A stretch of DNA of 64,000 nucleotides from Melioribacter roseus (GCA_020724265.1 DYHH01000004.1:1-64000), one strand, 5' to 3'; counted from the stretch's first letter, positions 39,158 through 49,254 are shown. The notes: generated by a model not told the origin, from the letters alone. Numbers and translations are program-made.

Positions 39158-41164
39158 ATGAACAAAAATGAATTAGACAACTTATCGATCAATACTATTA
39201 GGTTTTTAGCAGTTGATGCTATACAAAAAGCAAACTCCGGTCATCCCGGTATGCCGATGGGATGCGCACCTCTTGGCTATATTTTATTTAACGAAGTTAT
39301 GAATCATAATCCGCAGAATTCAAAATGGTATAACCGCGATAGATTTGTTCTTTCAGCAGGACATGGCAGCATGCTTTTGTATAGTTTGCTTCATCTAACC
39401 GGTTATAAAGTTTCATTAGATGAATTGAAAAATTTTAGACAGTACAAAAGTATTACACCAGGTCATCCTGAATTTGGTTTAGCCGATGGTGTTGAAACTA
39501 CTACCGGTCCTTTAGGTCAAGGTTTTGCAAATGCCTGCGGTATGGCTTTAGCAAACAAATTTATGTCGGCAAAATTTAATAAAGATGATATCGAAATAAT
39601 TGATAACTGGATTTATGCAATTGCAGGTGATGGAGATTTGATGGAAGGCGTTTCGCATGAAGCCGCAAGCTTTGCCGGGCATAATAAACTAGGAAAACTG
39701 ATTGTGTTTTATGATAGTAACAAAATCACTATTGACGGTAGTACTGAACTCTCAATGTCGGATGATGCAAAAAAGAGATTTGAAAGTTACGGATGGGCTG
39801 TTTCACAAATCAATGATGGAAATAATTTGGAAGAAATTAGAGCTGCGATTAAAAATGCAAAGAAAAATACTTCACAGCCGCAATTAATAATTACAAATAC
39901 AATAATTGGTTACGGAAGCCCCAATAAACAAGGAACATCTTCTGTTCATGGCGCCCCATTAGGAGAAGCAGAAGTTAAATTGGCAAAAGAAAATCTAAAT
40001 TTCCCAACCGATAAATCATTCAACATACCTGAAGAAGTTAAAGAAAAATTTTCTTCACTTAAAGAAATAGGGAAGAAAAAAGAAGAGGAATGGAATTCGC
40101 TTTTCCAAAAATATAAAGATAAATATCCCGAAGACGCTGAATTGTTATCATCTTTGATTAGTGATAAAGTTGATAATAAATGGGAAAAACATCTTCATAA
40201 ATTTGAAAATTATGGAGAGAAAATTGCTACGAGAAGTGCTTCAAATAAAGTGATAAATAGTTTTGAAAAATTCTTCCCGGCATTGTTGAGTGGTTCTGCT
40301 GACTTGGATGCATCAACTTTAACAGATATTAAAGATGAAAAGAAATTTTCTAAAGAAAATCCGACAGGAAGAAATATAGCTTACGGAATTAGAGAACACG
40401 GAATGGGATCGATTATGAATGGTGTTTCACTTTATGGAGGGTTAAGAGCCGTAGGAAGTACATTTTTAATATTTTCGGAATACATGCGTCCGCCGATTCG
40501 TCTTGCCGCATTGATGGAGATCAACCCGATTTATGTTTTTACTCATGATAGTGTTGGATTAGGTGAAGACGGCCCAACACATCAACCGGTTGAACAGTTT
40601 GCTTCGCTTCGGGCAATTCCTCATCTAATAGTAATTAGACCTTCCGATGCGAACGAAGTAACCGAAGCCTGGCGTATTGCTTTAAAGGAAAAGAAAAGAC
40701 CTGTTGCAATTGCTTTAACCAGGCAGAAAATAAGTATAATCGATAGAACTAAATATGCTTCGGCTGATGATGCGGACAAAGGTGCTTATATAATAAAAAA
40801 TTGTTCGGGGACACCGGATTTGATTTTAATAGCAACCGGTTCCGAAGTAGAAATCGCTATTGATTCAGCTGAAAAACTTGAATTAGATGGTATAAAAACT
40901 CGTGTTGTTAGTATGCCTTCTTGGGAATTATTTGACGAACAAAGTGATGATTATAAGGATTCTATACTCCCTAAATCAGTAAAGAAAAGAATTTCTATTG
41001 AAGCGGGTGTTGGTCTTGGTTGGCAGAAATATGTTGGTGATGAAGGTAAAATTATTTCTATAGAAGGTTTTGGTGTATCTGCTCCTTATTCACAAATCTA
41101 TGAGCATTTTGGTATTACTGCAGAGAATATAATAAAGGAGTCAAAAAAGCTTTTAAGTAGATAA
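39158..41164 (+). CDS. tkt: Transketolase
   Basis: 668 aa, thiamine-diphosphate enzyme of the pentose phosphate pathway. Thiamine-binding GDGDLMEGVSHEAASFAGH (about 153-171) and the pyrimidine-domain GIREHGMGSIMNG and DSVGLGEDGPTHQPVEQ segments are intact, as is the N-terminal NSGHPGMPMG. It has a GGAGAT RBS. It ends one base before the convergent gene on the other strand, with no terminator between. Confidence 0.96.
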   Translation: MNKNELDNLSINTIRFLAVDAIQKANSGHPGMPMGCAPLGYILFNEVMNHNPQNSKWYNRDRFVLSAGHGSMLLYSLLHLTGYKVSLDELKNFRQYKSITPGHPEFGLADGVETTTGPLGQGFANACGMALANKFMSAKFNKDDIEIIDNWIYAIAGDGDLMEGVSHEAASFAGHNKLGKLIVFYDSNKITIDGSTELSMSDDAKKRFESYGWAVSQINDGNNLEEIRAAIKNAKKNTSQPQLIITNTIIGYGSPNKQGTSSVHGAPLGEAEVKLAKENLNFPTDKSFNIPEEVKEKFSSLKEIGKKKEEEWNSLFQKYKDKYPEDAELLSSLISDKVDNKWEKHLHKFENYGEKIATRSASNKVINSFEKFFPALLSGSADLDASTLTDIKDEKKFSKENPTGRNIAYGIREHGMGSIMNGVSLYGGLRAVGSTFLIFSEYMRPPIRLAALMEINPIYVFTHDSVGLGEDGPTHQPVEQFASLRAIPHLIVIRPSDANEVTEAWRIALKEKKRPVAIALTRQKISIIDRTKYASADDADKGAYIIKNCSGTPDLILIATGSEVEIAIDSAEKLELDGIKTRVVSMPSWELFDEQSDDYKDSILPKSVKKRISIEAGVGLGWQKYVGDEGKIISIEGFGVSAPYSQIYEHFGITAENIIKESKKLLSR

Positions 41165-41165
41165 T

Positions 41166-41780
41166 CTATAACAAATATTTTATCAGTACAAATCCACCTA
41201 TAAGTAATACGGTAAAAAGTATTGCAAGCATATTAAAATATTTGTCGATAAAACTTTTTATTTGCGGCCCGAATCTCCAGATTAAATAAGCAACCAAAAA
41301 GAATCGGGCTGCTCTGCTAATTATAGATGCAATAACAAACATCGGTAAGCTTATTTCAAATGCTCCTGCCGAAACTGTAAAGACTTTATACGGAATTGGA
41401 GTAAAGCCGGCGGTAAATATTATCCAAAAATTCCATTCATCATAAAGGTTCTTTACATTATAAAAAACTTCTTGAGTAAATCCCGGTATGTTATTGAAAA
41501 AGAAAAGTGCAACTGCTGAAAAGCTGCCGTCGAAACCCCACCAAATAAAGTAACCAATTGCATACCCGAGCAACGCCCCGGTTACGGAACCGATTGTTGT
41601 ATTGATTGCAAATTTGAAGGATTTACTTCTTGAACCAAGAGCCAAAGCTATTAATAATGCATCAGGCGGAATTGGAAAAAAAGAAGCTTCCGCAAAGGCT
41701 AAAATAAATAATGCAATTGGGCCGTAAGGAGTATCAGCCCAGTGAAGCATCCAATCATATATTTTACGAAGTATTTTCAT
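41166..41780 (-). CDS. YqaA/DedA (VTT-domain) family membrane protein
   Basis: 204 aa from ATG at 41780 (MKILRKIYDWMLHWAD). Four or more hydrophobic segments; the family motif FAEASFFPIPPDALLIALALG (about 25-45) and the re-entrant GFTPIPYKVFTVSAGAF segment are present. Related proteins flip or transport lipid carriers in the inner membrane. A longer reading to 41903 adds 41 poorly conserved residues overlapping the promoter of the divergent gene and is rejected. It is convergent with tkt. Confidence 0.85.
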   Translation of the reverse strand: MKILRKIYDWMLHWADTPYGPIALFILAFAEASFFPIPPDALLIALALGSRSKSFKFAINTTIGSVTGALLGYAIGYFIWWGFDGSFSAVALFFFNNIPGFTQEVFYNVKNLYDEWNFWIIFTAGFTPIPYKVFTVSAGAFEISLPMFVIASIISRAARFFLVAYLIWRFGPQIKSFIDKYFNMLAILFTVLLIGGFVLIKYLL

Positions 41781-41862
41781 CAGCAAGATTTGCGAAGCGC
41801 AATAATAATAAAAAATTGATGGTAAATGAAGAAAAAAGAAAATTCGCTTTGTCTCTATTTTA

Positions 41863-41891
41863 TTGCAATTTTTTGCAACTGAAGTTAAATT
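41863..41891 (+). promoter_or_regulatory. Probable promoter of the acyl-CoA synthetase gene
   Basis: TTGCAA at 41863-41868, 17-base spacer, TAAATT at 41886-41891, 27 bases before the ATG at 41918. Confidence 0.5.
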
Positions 41892-41917
41892 GAGACACAA
41901 CAATAGAGGAGAATGGA

Positions 41918-43741
41918 ATGCCTATCTACAAAGACTTCAAAACAATACCTCAACTATTTTTCCAGATTACTAGAGAATTTGGTATCGGGAAAGAAAGACC
42001 TGTGCTTAAATATAAATTCGATACTGAATATACCGGTATTACTTATGACGAACTATTTAGCACAACCGAAAGATTTGCAAACGGGTTAGCTTCAATGGGG
42101 GTTAAAAGACTCGACAAAGTAGCAATCATTTCTGAAAACAGACCTGAGTGGGTTTATTCGGATATGGCTATTCTGGGGCTCGGGGCAATTGATGTTCCGC
42201 TTTATCCCATTTCTACCTCGGACACAATTGAATTTATTTTAAATAATTCCGAATCGGTTGGAATTATTGTCTCAAACAAATTTCAGTTGAATAAGGTATT
42301 AAAAATTCGAGATAAGTGTAAAGCTCTTCAGTTTATTGTTGTTATGAACAACCATGAAGCAACAGACGATAAAGGAGTTTATTCTTTTGAAAGTATCCTA
42401 AAGAAAGGCGATGAATTTAAAAAAGAGAATCCCACACATTTTGAAGAAAGTGCAAACACTTGCAACGAGGATGATCTTTGTACAATTATTTATACATCCG
42501 GAACAACCGGAGAACCAAAAGGAGTAATGCTTACGCATAAAAATATTGTTTCAAATGTTAAAGCAGCACATGAAATTTTTCACATTGACGAAAATGATAT
42601 TTTTCTTTCATTCCTTCCGCTTTGTCATATTTTTGAAAGAATGGCAGGGTATTATACGGCTTTCTCCTGCGGAGGAATGATTTGCTATGCCGAGAGTATT
42701 GAAAAAGTAGCTCAGAATATGACCGAAATTAAACCGACAATTATGACTGCAGTCCCCCGGTTATTTGAAAGAATTTATAGTAGAATTAAACGTAATGTTG
42801 AATCCCAACCCCCAAAGAAACAAAAAATATTTAATTGGGCGCTTGAAGTCGGAAGAAATTACATGGATGCCAAAAAAAGCAGAGATGGTGTTCCAATCGG
42901 ATTAGCACTTAAACGAACATTAGCCGATAAACTTGTTTTCAAAAAATTACGGGCTAGAACAGGAGGTAACCTTCGGTTCTTTATTTCAGGCGGGGCTGCT
43001 TTAGCAAGAGACTTAGGTTTATTTTTTGAATCCGTAGGACTCTTAGTTATTGAAGGTTACGGCTTAACGGAATCTTCACCTGTTATTTCTGCCAACAGAT
43101 TAAATGATTATAAATTTGGATCGGTTGGTAAACCTATGCCCGGAGTTGAAGTAAAAATTGCACAGGATGGTGAAATTCTTGCTTCCGGTCCCAATATTAT
43201 GCAAGGGTATTACAAAAACAAAAAAGAAACCGAAGAAACATTAAAAGACGGCTGGCTTCATACCGGTGATATTGGTGTGTTTGATGCCGAAGGATTTTTA
43301 ATTATTACCGATAGAAAAAAACATCTTTTCAAAACTTCCGGTGGAAAGTACATAGCACCAACACCAATAGAAAATATGTTCCTGGCTAGTAAATATATCG
43401 ATCAATTTGTATTAATTGGCGATAGAAGAATGTTTTTAAGTGCTCTAATTGTTCCGGATTTTGAAGCTTTACAAGAATATGCCGATGCAAATAGAATTCA
43501 ATACAAAGACCCGATGGAACTTGTTGAGAAGAAACAAATCTATGAATTACTAGAAAAAGAACTCGGACAGTTCCAAAAGAATCTTGCCAATTTTGAACGG
43601 GTACGTAAATTCAAAGTTCTTGAAAAACCATTCTCTATTGAAGGCGGGGAAATGACACCCTCTTTAAAAATTAAAAGAAAAGTTGTAGAAGAACGTTATT
43701 CACACTTAATTGAAGACATGTACAAGGGTATGGAAGGTTAA
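41918..43741 (+). CDS. Long-chain fatty acid-CoA ligase (AMP-forming)
   Basis: 607 aa. It activates fatty acids to acyl-CoA through an acyl-adenylate. The AMP-binding P-loop YTSGTTGEPKGVML (about 191-204), GYGLTESSPVIS, and HTGDIGVFDAEGFLIITDRKKHLFKTSGGKY (with the hinge and catalytic Lys regions) are present. The RBS AGAGGAGA precedes the ATG. It stands as a single transcription unit with a strong terminator. Confidence 0.92.
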   Translation: MPIYKDFKTIPQLFFQITREFGIGKERPVLKYKFDTEYTGITYDELFSTTERFANGLASMGVKRLDKVAIISENRPEWVYSDMAILGLGAIDVPLYPISTSDTIEFILNNSESVGIIVSNKFQLNKVLKIRDKCKALQFIVVMNNHEATDDKGVYSFESILKKGDEFKKENPTHFEESANTCNEDDLCTIIYTSGTTGEPKGVMLTHKNIVSNVKAAHEIFHIDENDIFLSFLPLCHIFERMAGYYTAFSCGGMICYAESIEKVAQNMTEIKPTIMTAVPRLFERIYSRIKRNVESQPPKKQKIFNWALEVGRNYMDAKKSRDGVPIGLALKRTLADKLVFKKLRARTGGNLRFFISGGAALARDLGLFFESVGLLVIEGYGLTESSPVISANRLNDYKFGSVGKPMPGVEVKIAQDGEILASGPNIMQGYYKNKKETEETLKDGWLHTGDIGVFDAEGFLIITDRKKHLFKTSGGKYIAPTPIENMFLASKYIDQFVLIGDRRMFLSALIVPDFEALQEYADANRIQYKDPMELVEKKQIYELLEKELGQFQKNLANFERVRKFKVLEKPFSIEGGEMTPSLKIKRKVVEERYSHLIEDMYKGMEG

Positions 43742-43775
43742 CTTTTGGTATTGGATAATATATTTTTTACCTTTA

Positions 43776-43808
43776 AAAGCCGTTCATTTTTATGAACGGT
43801 TTTTTTTT
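43776..43808 (+). terminator. Intrinsic terminator after the acyl-CoA synthetase gene
   Basis: Stem AAGCCGTTCAT/ATGAACGGTTT (11 bp with one G-U pair), T-rich loop, followed by a run of T. Confidence 0.88.
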
Positions 43809-43828
43809 GAATAAAGAAAGGAATTAAA

Positions 43829-44257
43829 ATGAGTGAAGCAAAAAAAGGTGATAAGGTAAAAGTTCACTATACCGGTAGATTAAATGACGGTTCCGAATTT
43901 GATTCATCAAAAGACCGAGATCCGTTGGAATTTGAGATTGGCAGCCAGCAAGTTATACCTGGTTTTGAAAATGCCGTTTTAGGGTTAAAAACCGGAGAAT
44001 CGGTTACTGTCAATATCCCTTCCGATGATGCTTACGGACCCAGAGTAGATGAAATGGTTCTTAAAATTGAAAAAGAAAAACTTCCGCCGGATTTTAACCC
44101 GGAACTCGGACAACAGTTTCAACTTCCGCAGCAAAATGGTCAAAATGTTGTTGTAACTGTTACCGGTATAACAGATACACAAATTGAATTGGATGCAAAT
44201 CATCCCTTAGCCGGGAAAGATCTTACATTCGATATTCAACTTGTAGAAATCTCTTAA
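43829..44257 (+). CDS. FKBP-type peptidyl-prolyl isomerase, SlyD-like
   Basis: 142 aa. The FKBP half starts KVHYTGRLNDGSEFDSS; the insert-in-flap chaperone region follows VIPGFENAVLGLKTGES and includes the prolyl-rich PPDFNPELGQQFQLP segment, then the barrel closes with NHPLAGKDLTFDIQLVEI, all in SlyD order. The metal-binding His/Cys tail of E. coli SlyD is missing. No signal peptide, so cytosolic. Flanked by terminators on both sides. Confidence 0.92.
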   Translation: MSEAKKGDKVKVHYTGRLNDGSEFDSSKDRDPLEFEIGSQQVIPGFENAVLGLKTGESVTVNIPSDDAYGPRVDEMVLKIEKEKLPPDFNPELGQQFQLPQQNGQNVVVTVTGITDTQIELDANHPLAGKDLTFDIQLVEIS

Positions 44258-44267
44258 ATTATTAGAT

Positions 44268-44292
44268 AAATCCCGGTTTGCTGCCGGGATTT
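44268..44292 (+). terminator. Intrinsic terminator-like hairpin after the FKBP gene
   Basis: Perfect 9-bp stem AAATCCCGG/CCGGGATTT with a 7-base loop, 11 bases after the stop; only a short T stretch follows. Confidence 0.65.
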
Positions 44293-44361
44293 ACACCAAT
44301 CTTAAATCTTACTTTCTTAGAAATTTCTTATATTTACAGCTTATCAAAAAACGGTTATAAA

Positions 44362-46395
44362 GTGGAAAAAGAAAAGATTTTAGTTACTTCGGCGCTTCCT
44401 TATGCCAATGGTCCAATTCATCTCGGTCACCTAAGCGGTGCCTATTTACCTGCAGATATTTATGTAAGGTATCATCGTCTAAAAGGAAGTGATATAATTT
44501 ATATTTGCGGTTCCGATGAACACGGTGTGCCGATTACTATTACTGCTGACAAAGAGAAAGTTAAACCTCAAGAAATTATCGATCGTTATCATAATATTAA
44601 TAAAGAAGCATTCGATAAATTCGGGATGTCATTCGACATTTATTCAAGAACTTCACTGAAAACCCACCATGAAAATGCACAGAAATTTTTTAAAGTTTTT
44701 TACGATCAAGGTCTATTAATTGAGAAAAAAACCTTCCAGTTTTATGATGAAAAAGCAAAAATGTTTTTACCAGACCGTTATGTTGAGGGGACCTGCCCAA
44801 AATGTGGTTTCGAAGAAGCAAGAAGTGATGAATGCGAAAGCTGCGGTTCATTGTATGATCCTTCCGAATTAAAAAATCCCAAAAGCAAAGTAACCGGCGA
44901 AACTCCGAAACTAAAAGAAACTTCGCATTGGTATTTCCCATTAGGCAAGTTCCAGGAAAGAATTGAAAAATATGTTGATGAAATGCATTCCGAATATAAA
45001 TGGAAAGATAATGTGCTGAAATATTGTAAAGGATGGTTCAAAGAAGGGTTAGGAGATAGAGCAATTACTCGCGATCTTGATTGGGGTGTGAAAGTTCCTT
45101 TAGATAATGCAGAAGGTAAAGTTATTTACGTTTGGTTTGAAGCCGTGCTCGGATATATTTCGGCAACAATTGAATTATCCAAACAGAAAGGTGAACCTGA
45201 CTTTTGGCGTAAGTATTGGCAGGACCAGCAAACTAAATATGTAGCATTTATCGGGAAAGATAATATTGTTTTCCATACGATCATTTTCCAGGCTATACTT
45301 TTTGCGTGGAACGATGTAAACGATGATAAATTTATTTTACCACAGAATGTACCGGCAAACGAATTCCTAAATTTTGAAGGAAAAAAATTCTCTAAATCAC
45401 GTGGCTGGGGCATTGATGTAATTGATTTCTTGAAATTATTTAATGCAGATCCGCTTCGATACACACTTGCAGCTAACTTACCTGAAAATAAGGATACCGA
45501 TTTCTACTGGAAAGAATTTCAATCAAAAAATAATGACGAATTAGCAGACATACTCGGTAATTTTATTAACCGGACGTTCACTTTTGTTCATAAGAATTTT
45601 GATGCTGAAGTCCCTGCTAGAGAAAAATTAGAACAGATAGATAACGAAATGCTGGAACTACTGAAAAGTTATCCTAAAAAAGTTGGCGATCTAATTGAAA
45701 ATTATAAAATAAAAGAAGCAACTCTCGAGATAATGAACTTAGCTCGCGCGGCGAACAAATATTTCAATGATTCGCAGCCGTGGATTACTATAAAAAATGA
45801 TAAAGCTGTTTGTGCCACAACACTTAATATTTGTCTGCAGACAATCTACTCACTTGCTCAATTATTTAGTCCGATTATACCCACATCATCAAATAAAATT
45901 TTTAAAATGCTGAATGCTGAACCGACAAATTGGTATTCAATCTATGGTGATAATCTGAAAGCCGGGCATAAACTGAATAAAGCAGAAATATTATTCAATA
46001 AGATTGAAGATGAGCAAATCGAAAAACAAATTAACAAACTCGGTAAAGTAGAGGGTGCAGTTGAAGCAGATGAAGAAATAGCAATAGAAGATTTTGCGAA
46101 AATAAAATTAAAAGTTGCCGAAGTAGTTTCAGCCGAAAATATCAAAAAGAGTGAAAAACTTTTAAAGCTAAAAGTAAGAATTGCAGAAGAAGAGCGGCAA
46201 GTAATTGCCGGGATTGCTAAAGATTACAAACCGGAACAATTGATAGGTAAAAAAGTTATAATAGTTTCAAATTTGAAGCCTGCAAAACTTTTTGGAAATG
46301 AATCACAAGGAATGATATTAGCTGCAGATTATGGCGATGGAGTTAAAGTTATTGAAGTTGATTCGTCCGTCCCAACCGGATCAAAAGTTAAGTAA
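44362..46395 (+). CDS. metG: Methionyl-tRNA synthetase
   Basis: 677 aa from GTG at 44362 (MEKEKILVTSALPYANG). A longer frame from 44278 begins inside the upstream terminator and is rejected. Class I motifs: HLGH near 23-26 and KFSKS near 340. A zinc knuckle CPKC..CESC lies near 145-170. The last about 110 residues form a C-terminal tRNA-binding/dimerisation domain starting IAIEDFAKIKLKVAEVV and ending SQGMILAADYG, as in dimeric MetG. A -35/-10 pair of the local type was not seen upstream. Confidence 0.95.
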   Translation: MEKEKILVTSALPYANGPIHLGHLSGAYLPADIYVRYHRLKGSDIIYICGSDEHGVPITITADKEKVKPQEIIDRYHNINKEAFDKFGMSFDIYSRTSLKTHHENAQKFFKVFYDQGLLIEKKTFQFYDEKAKMFLPDRYVEGTCPKCGFEEARSDECESCGSLYDPSELKNPKSKVTGETPKLKETSHWYFPLGKFQERIEKYVDEMHSEYKWKDNVLKYCKGWFKEGLGDRAITRDLDWGVKVPLDNAEGKVIYVWFEAVLGYISATIELSKQKGEPDFWRKYWQDQQTKYVAFIGKDNIVFHTIIFQAILFAWNDVNDDKFILPQNVPANEFLNFEGKKFSKSRGWGIDVIDFLKLFNADPLRYTLAANLPENKDTDFYWKEFQSKNNDELADILGNFINRTFTFVHKNFDAEVPAREKLEQIDNEMLELLKSYPKKVGDLIENYKIKEATLEIMNLARAANKYFNDSQPWITIKNDKAVCATTLNICLQTIYSLAQLFSPIIPTSSNKIFKMLNAEPTNWYSIYGDNLKAGHKLNKAEILFNKIEDEQIEKQINKLGKVEGAVEADEEIAIEDFAKIKLKVAEVVSAENIKKSEKLLKLKVRIAEEERQVIAGIAKDYKPEQLIGKKVIIVSNLKPAKLFGNESQGMILAADYGDGVKVIEVDSSVPTGSKVK

Positions 46396-46418
46396 ATTTA
46401 AAAATCTATTGGTTGTTA

Positions 46419-46450
46419 TTGTTTTACTATAAGTCCGAATTATAAATTTG
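46419..46450 (+). promoter_or_regulatory. Probable promoter of the PpiC/SurA operon
   Basis: TTGTTT at 46419-46424, 18-base spacer, then TAAATTTG at 46443-46450, which fits both the local TAAATT form and the Bacteroidota TAnnTTTG -7 consensus. It lies 27 bases before the ATG at 46478. Confidence 0.45.
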
Positions 46451-46477
46451 ATAATAAATTGGAGGAAAGCCAACACT

Positions 46478-48454
46478 ATGCAAAGACTACACATGTTGTT
46501 GTTCATTTTTGTTGCCGCAATCTTTATCACCTCGTGTTCTTCAAGCGGTGATGCCGTAATTGTTGCCGAGTATGGTCAAGACCATATCACTTATGATGAA
46601 TTAAAAGAAGCATATGTTAAAAGTTTAAGTGAAGAAGAAAAAAATAAAGCCGAATCTCAGGAAGAGATGAAAGAGTTTTTAGACCTATATGTTAATTATA
46701 AAATGAAACTTCGTGATGCATTCGTTCGCGGTTTCCCAAATGATCCTGAAATTCAACAAGAAATTGACGACTATACTAAAACGGTCGGCATACCATATAT
46801 CCAGGAAAAATTTATTATTGAACCCGGTTCAAAAGATTTGTATGAAAAACGTAAAATTGAAAAAAGAGTAAGTCATATTCTTTTAAGAACAGATACTCTT
46901 GATGTAGAAAAAGCTCATACTAAAATTGAAGAATTGTTAGATAGAATTAAGAACGGCGAAAGTTTTGAAAAAATTGCCTACCAGTATACCGAGGATGAAT
47001 TTTCAAGACCCGATAGCGGTGATGTTTATTGGTTAACCGCAGGTCAAACTGTTCCTGAATTTGATGAAGTTATATTCAAAATGAGCAAAGGAGAAGTCTA
47101 TCCCGAACCGGTACAAACAAGGTTCGGATTTCATCTCATTAAAGTGACCGATGAGCAGCCACGAATTCATCAAGTTAAAGCACGGCATATTCTTGCAAGC
47201 TATAGGAACGATGCAACTGTGGACACAGCAGCAGCATTAGAAAAAATAAAAGGCATACAAGAGAAGTTGAAAAACGGTGAACCTTTCGATGAGTTGGCAA
47301 AACAATATTCGGATGATGAAGGGAGTGCTATTAGAGGTGGAGATTTAGGTGCTTTTCAAAGAAGAATGATGGTCAAACCTTTTGATGAAGTCGTCTTCAG
47401 CATGAATGTTGGTGAAATTTCAGATATTGTACAAACTCAGTTCGGTTATCATATAATTAAACTTGAGGAAATTATAGATCATCCGAGTTATGAAGACGAT
47501 AAAAATAATATCAAGCAGGTCTATCAACGTTCGCTTTACGCCAGTGATAAAGAAAAATATTTGAATAAACTTAAGGAAGAATATTCTTTTAAAAGAAACG
47601 AAGATATAATTGAACAAGTTATGGAAGGTGATCCGAAAGTTACTTTTGGCGATACCTATTGGGAAAGTGAATACAGAGACAAATACGGTAAAAGTATTGT
47701 TCTATCGATGAAAGCTAAAGATTACACACTGGATGATATTGTAGGTGAGTTTAAGGATAGAGATAATTACAAAAATGCTAAGATGACTCATATGAATGTT
47801 TTCAAAATGTTTCTCGATGTTACCGAAGAAATGCTTTTTACACAAAAAGCTTTTGATTTGCGTAATAGCAATACCGAGTTTGCAAAATTGATGGATGATT
47901 ATAGACATGGTTTATACATTTTCAAACTGCAGGAAGATGAAATTTGGAATAAGCTTTCAGCAGATTCTACACAATTGTTAAGCTTATATGAAGAAACAAA
48001 ATCAAATTATAATTGGCCTGATAGAGTTTCGTATGCAGTTATTTACAGACCGGATTCATTAGCTCTTTATAGCGATAAATCTGCTCTTGATTCAGGTGTT
48101 GAGTTTGAAACTATCGTTGAAGCTAATTCGGAAAATCCGAGACTCAAAAATAAAACAGGTATTAGAGAATTAATTGAAGTCGGCAATAATGAGGTTGCAA
48201 AAGCAGCGTTTAACTTAAGTTTACCTAATGAGATTTCCGAACCTTTTAAAATAGGTAACGATTGGTATATGGTTAAGTTACACGAGAAAATCCCGTCTAA
48301 AACAAAATCTTTTGAAGAAGCAAGATCCGAAGTTATGGGTGTTTGGCAGGAAAGACAGAGTAAAAAATTGGAACAAGAATACTTAAAAAACTTGCATCAG
48401 GTTTATAAACCGAAATTGTATTATGAACGCTTATATCAAACTCAGAAAAGCTAA
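46478..48454 (+). CDS. Parvulin-type peptidyl-prolyl isomerase lipoprotein (PpiC/SurA-like)
   Basis: 658 aa from ATG 46478. The signal peptide has lipobox ITSC (about 20). An N-terminal chaperone-type helical region is followed by two PpiC rotamase domains, first at about 125-230 (KRVSHILLRTDTL to FHLIKV), second at about 237-345 (KARHILASY to YHIIKLEE), then a C-terminal helical region of about 300 residues. Likely a periplasmic folding factor for outer-membrane proteins. First of three linked genes of the same functional class. Confidence 0.88.
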   Translation: MQRLHMLLFIFVAAIFITSCSSSGDAVIVAEYGQDHITYDELKEAYVKSLSEEEKNKAESQEEMKEFLDLYVNYKMKLRDAFVRGFPNDPEIQQEIDDYTKTVGIPYIQEKFIIEPGSKDLYEKRKIEKRVSHILLRTDTLDVEKAHTKIEELLDRIKNGESFEKIAYQYTEDEFSRPDSGDVYWLTAGQTVPEFDEVIFKMSKGEVYPEPVQTRFGFHLIKVTDEQPRIHQVKARHILASYRNDATVDTAAALEKIKGIQEKLKNGEPFDELAKQYSDDEGSAIRGGDLGAFQRRMMVKPFDEVVFSMNVGEISDIVQTQFGYHIIKLEEIIDHPSYEDDKNNIKQVYQRSLYASDKEKYLNKLKEEYSFKRNEDIIEQVMEGDPKVTFGDTYWESEYRDKYGKSIVLSMKAKDYTLDDIVGEFKDRDNYKNAKMTHMNVFKMFLDVTEEMLFTQKAFDLRNSNTEFAKLMDDYRHGLYIFKLQEDEIWNKLSADSTQLLSLYEETKSNYNWPDRVSYAVIYRPDSLALYSDKSALDSGVEFETIVEANSENPRLKNKTGIRELIEVGNNEVAKAAFNLSLPNEISEPFKIGNDWYMVKLHEKIPSKTKSFEEARSEVMGVWQERQSKKLEQEYLKNLHQVYKPKLYYERLYQTQKS

Positions 48455-49250
48455 ATTAATTTTTTTGTTTGCAATACCGATATTTTTTTTCGGCTGTAAA
48501 AAGGAAGAAATTCCCGAAACCATAATTGCAAAAGTCGGGGAAAGGTTTTTAACCGAAAAACAGCTTGATTCATTGCTGACGTTTACGAACAATAAAAATA
48601 AGTATCGTGAAGAAGTAATACGCGATTGGGTGGATTCGGAAGTTTTATATTTGGAAGCACAAAAAGCAAATATTCTCATAGATGAAGACTACATGCAGTT
48701 AGCCTACGAAAGCAGCAAAATGCTAGCGAATGCTTTTTTGATTAAGAAATATTTATCCGAGAATGTAATTAAAGCCGATGAATCAGCTCTTTTGGAATAT
48801 TACAATAATCATAAAAGTGAATTAAGTATTACTTCCAAAGCTTATGTCTATAACCATGCAGTATTTAATGATGAAGCAAAAGCAATATTATTCAGAGAAA
48901 CTTTGTTGGGAAGTGATTGGAGTAAAGCCGTTAATGTATTTAGCGGTGATCCGTCTATTGTTGATCTAATTAATGAAAAATTTGTTTTTGAATATGATGT
49001 GCCGAACAAAACAATCCATACTATTTTAAGCAATCTTTTAGAAGGTGAAACAAGTATAATATTCCCGACGGAGAAAAATACTTTTGATGTAATTCAATTG
49101 ATTAAGATTTATGAAGCACTTGCAACCCCGGATTTTATTCATATAAAAAAGAAGGTAGAAGATAGATACCTAATAATAGAAAAATCAAGGCTTTATGATA
49201 ATTTAATGAGTCAACTTTATTCAAAATACGACGTGTTAATATATAGGTAA
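48423..49250 (+). CDS. SurA-N-like lipoprotein without recognisable rotamase domain
   Basis: 275 aa. Lipobox FFGC (Cys about 25) after a hydrophobic signal. The next 100 residues resemble the SurA/PpiC N-terminal chaperone region (AKVGERFLTEKQLDSLL, EEVIRDWVDSEVLYLEAQKANI). No conserved HIL/GF-xHII parvulin pattern is visible in the rest, so it is probably a catalytically silent chaperone subunit. It overlaps the previous gene by 32 bases and is followed by surA after 4, indicating tight coupling. Confidence 0.72.
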   Translation: MNAYIKLRKAKLIFLFAIPIFFFGCKKEEIPETIIAKVGERFLTEKQLDSLLTFTNNKNKYREEVIRDWVDSEVLYLEAQKANILIDEDYMQLAYESSKMLANAFLIKKYLSENVIKADESALLEYYNNHKSELSITSKAYVYNHAVFNDEAKAILFRETLLGSDWSKAVNVFSGDPSIVDLINEKFVFEYDVPNKTIHTILSNLLEGETSIIFPTEKNTFDVIQLIKIYEALATPDFIHIKKKVEDRYLIIEKSRLYDNLMSQLYSKYDVLIYR

Positions 49251-49254
49251 ATAA

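Noticed and set aside
41781-41903. 41-residue extension of the YqaA/DedA protein
   Set aside because: It covers the promoter of the divergent acyl-CoA synthetase gene and has no membrane-protein-like or conserved content.
44278-44361. 28-residue extension of methionyl-tRNA synthetase
   Set aside because: It starts inside the terminator hairpin of the preceding gene; the GTG at 44362 gives the normal MetG N-terminus.
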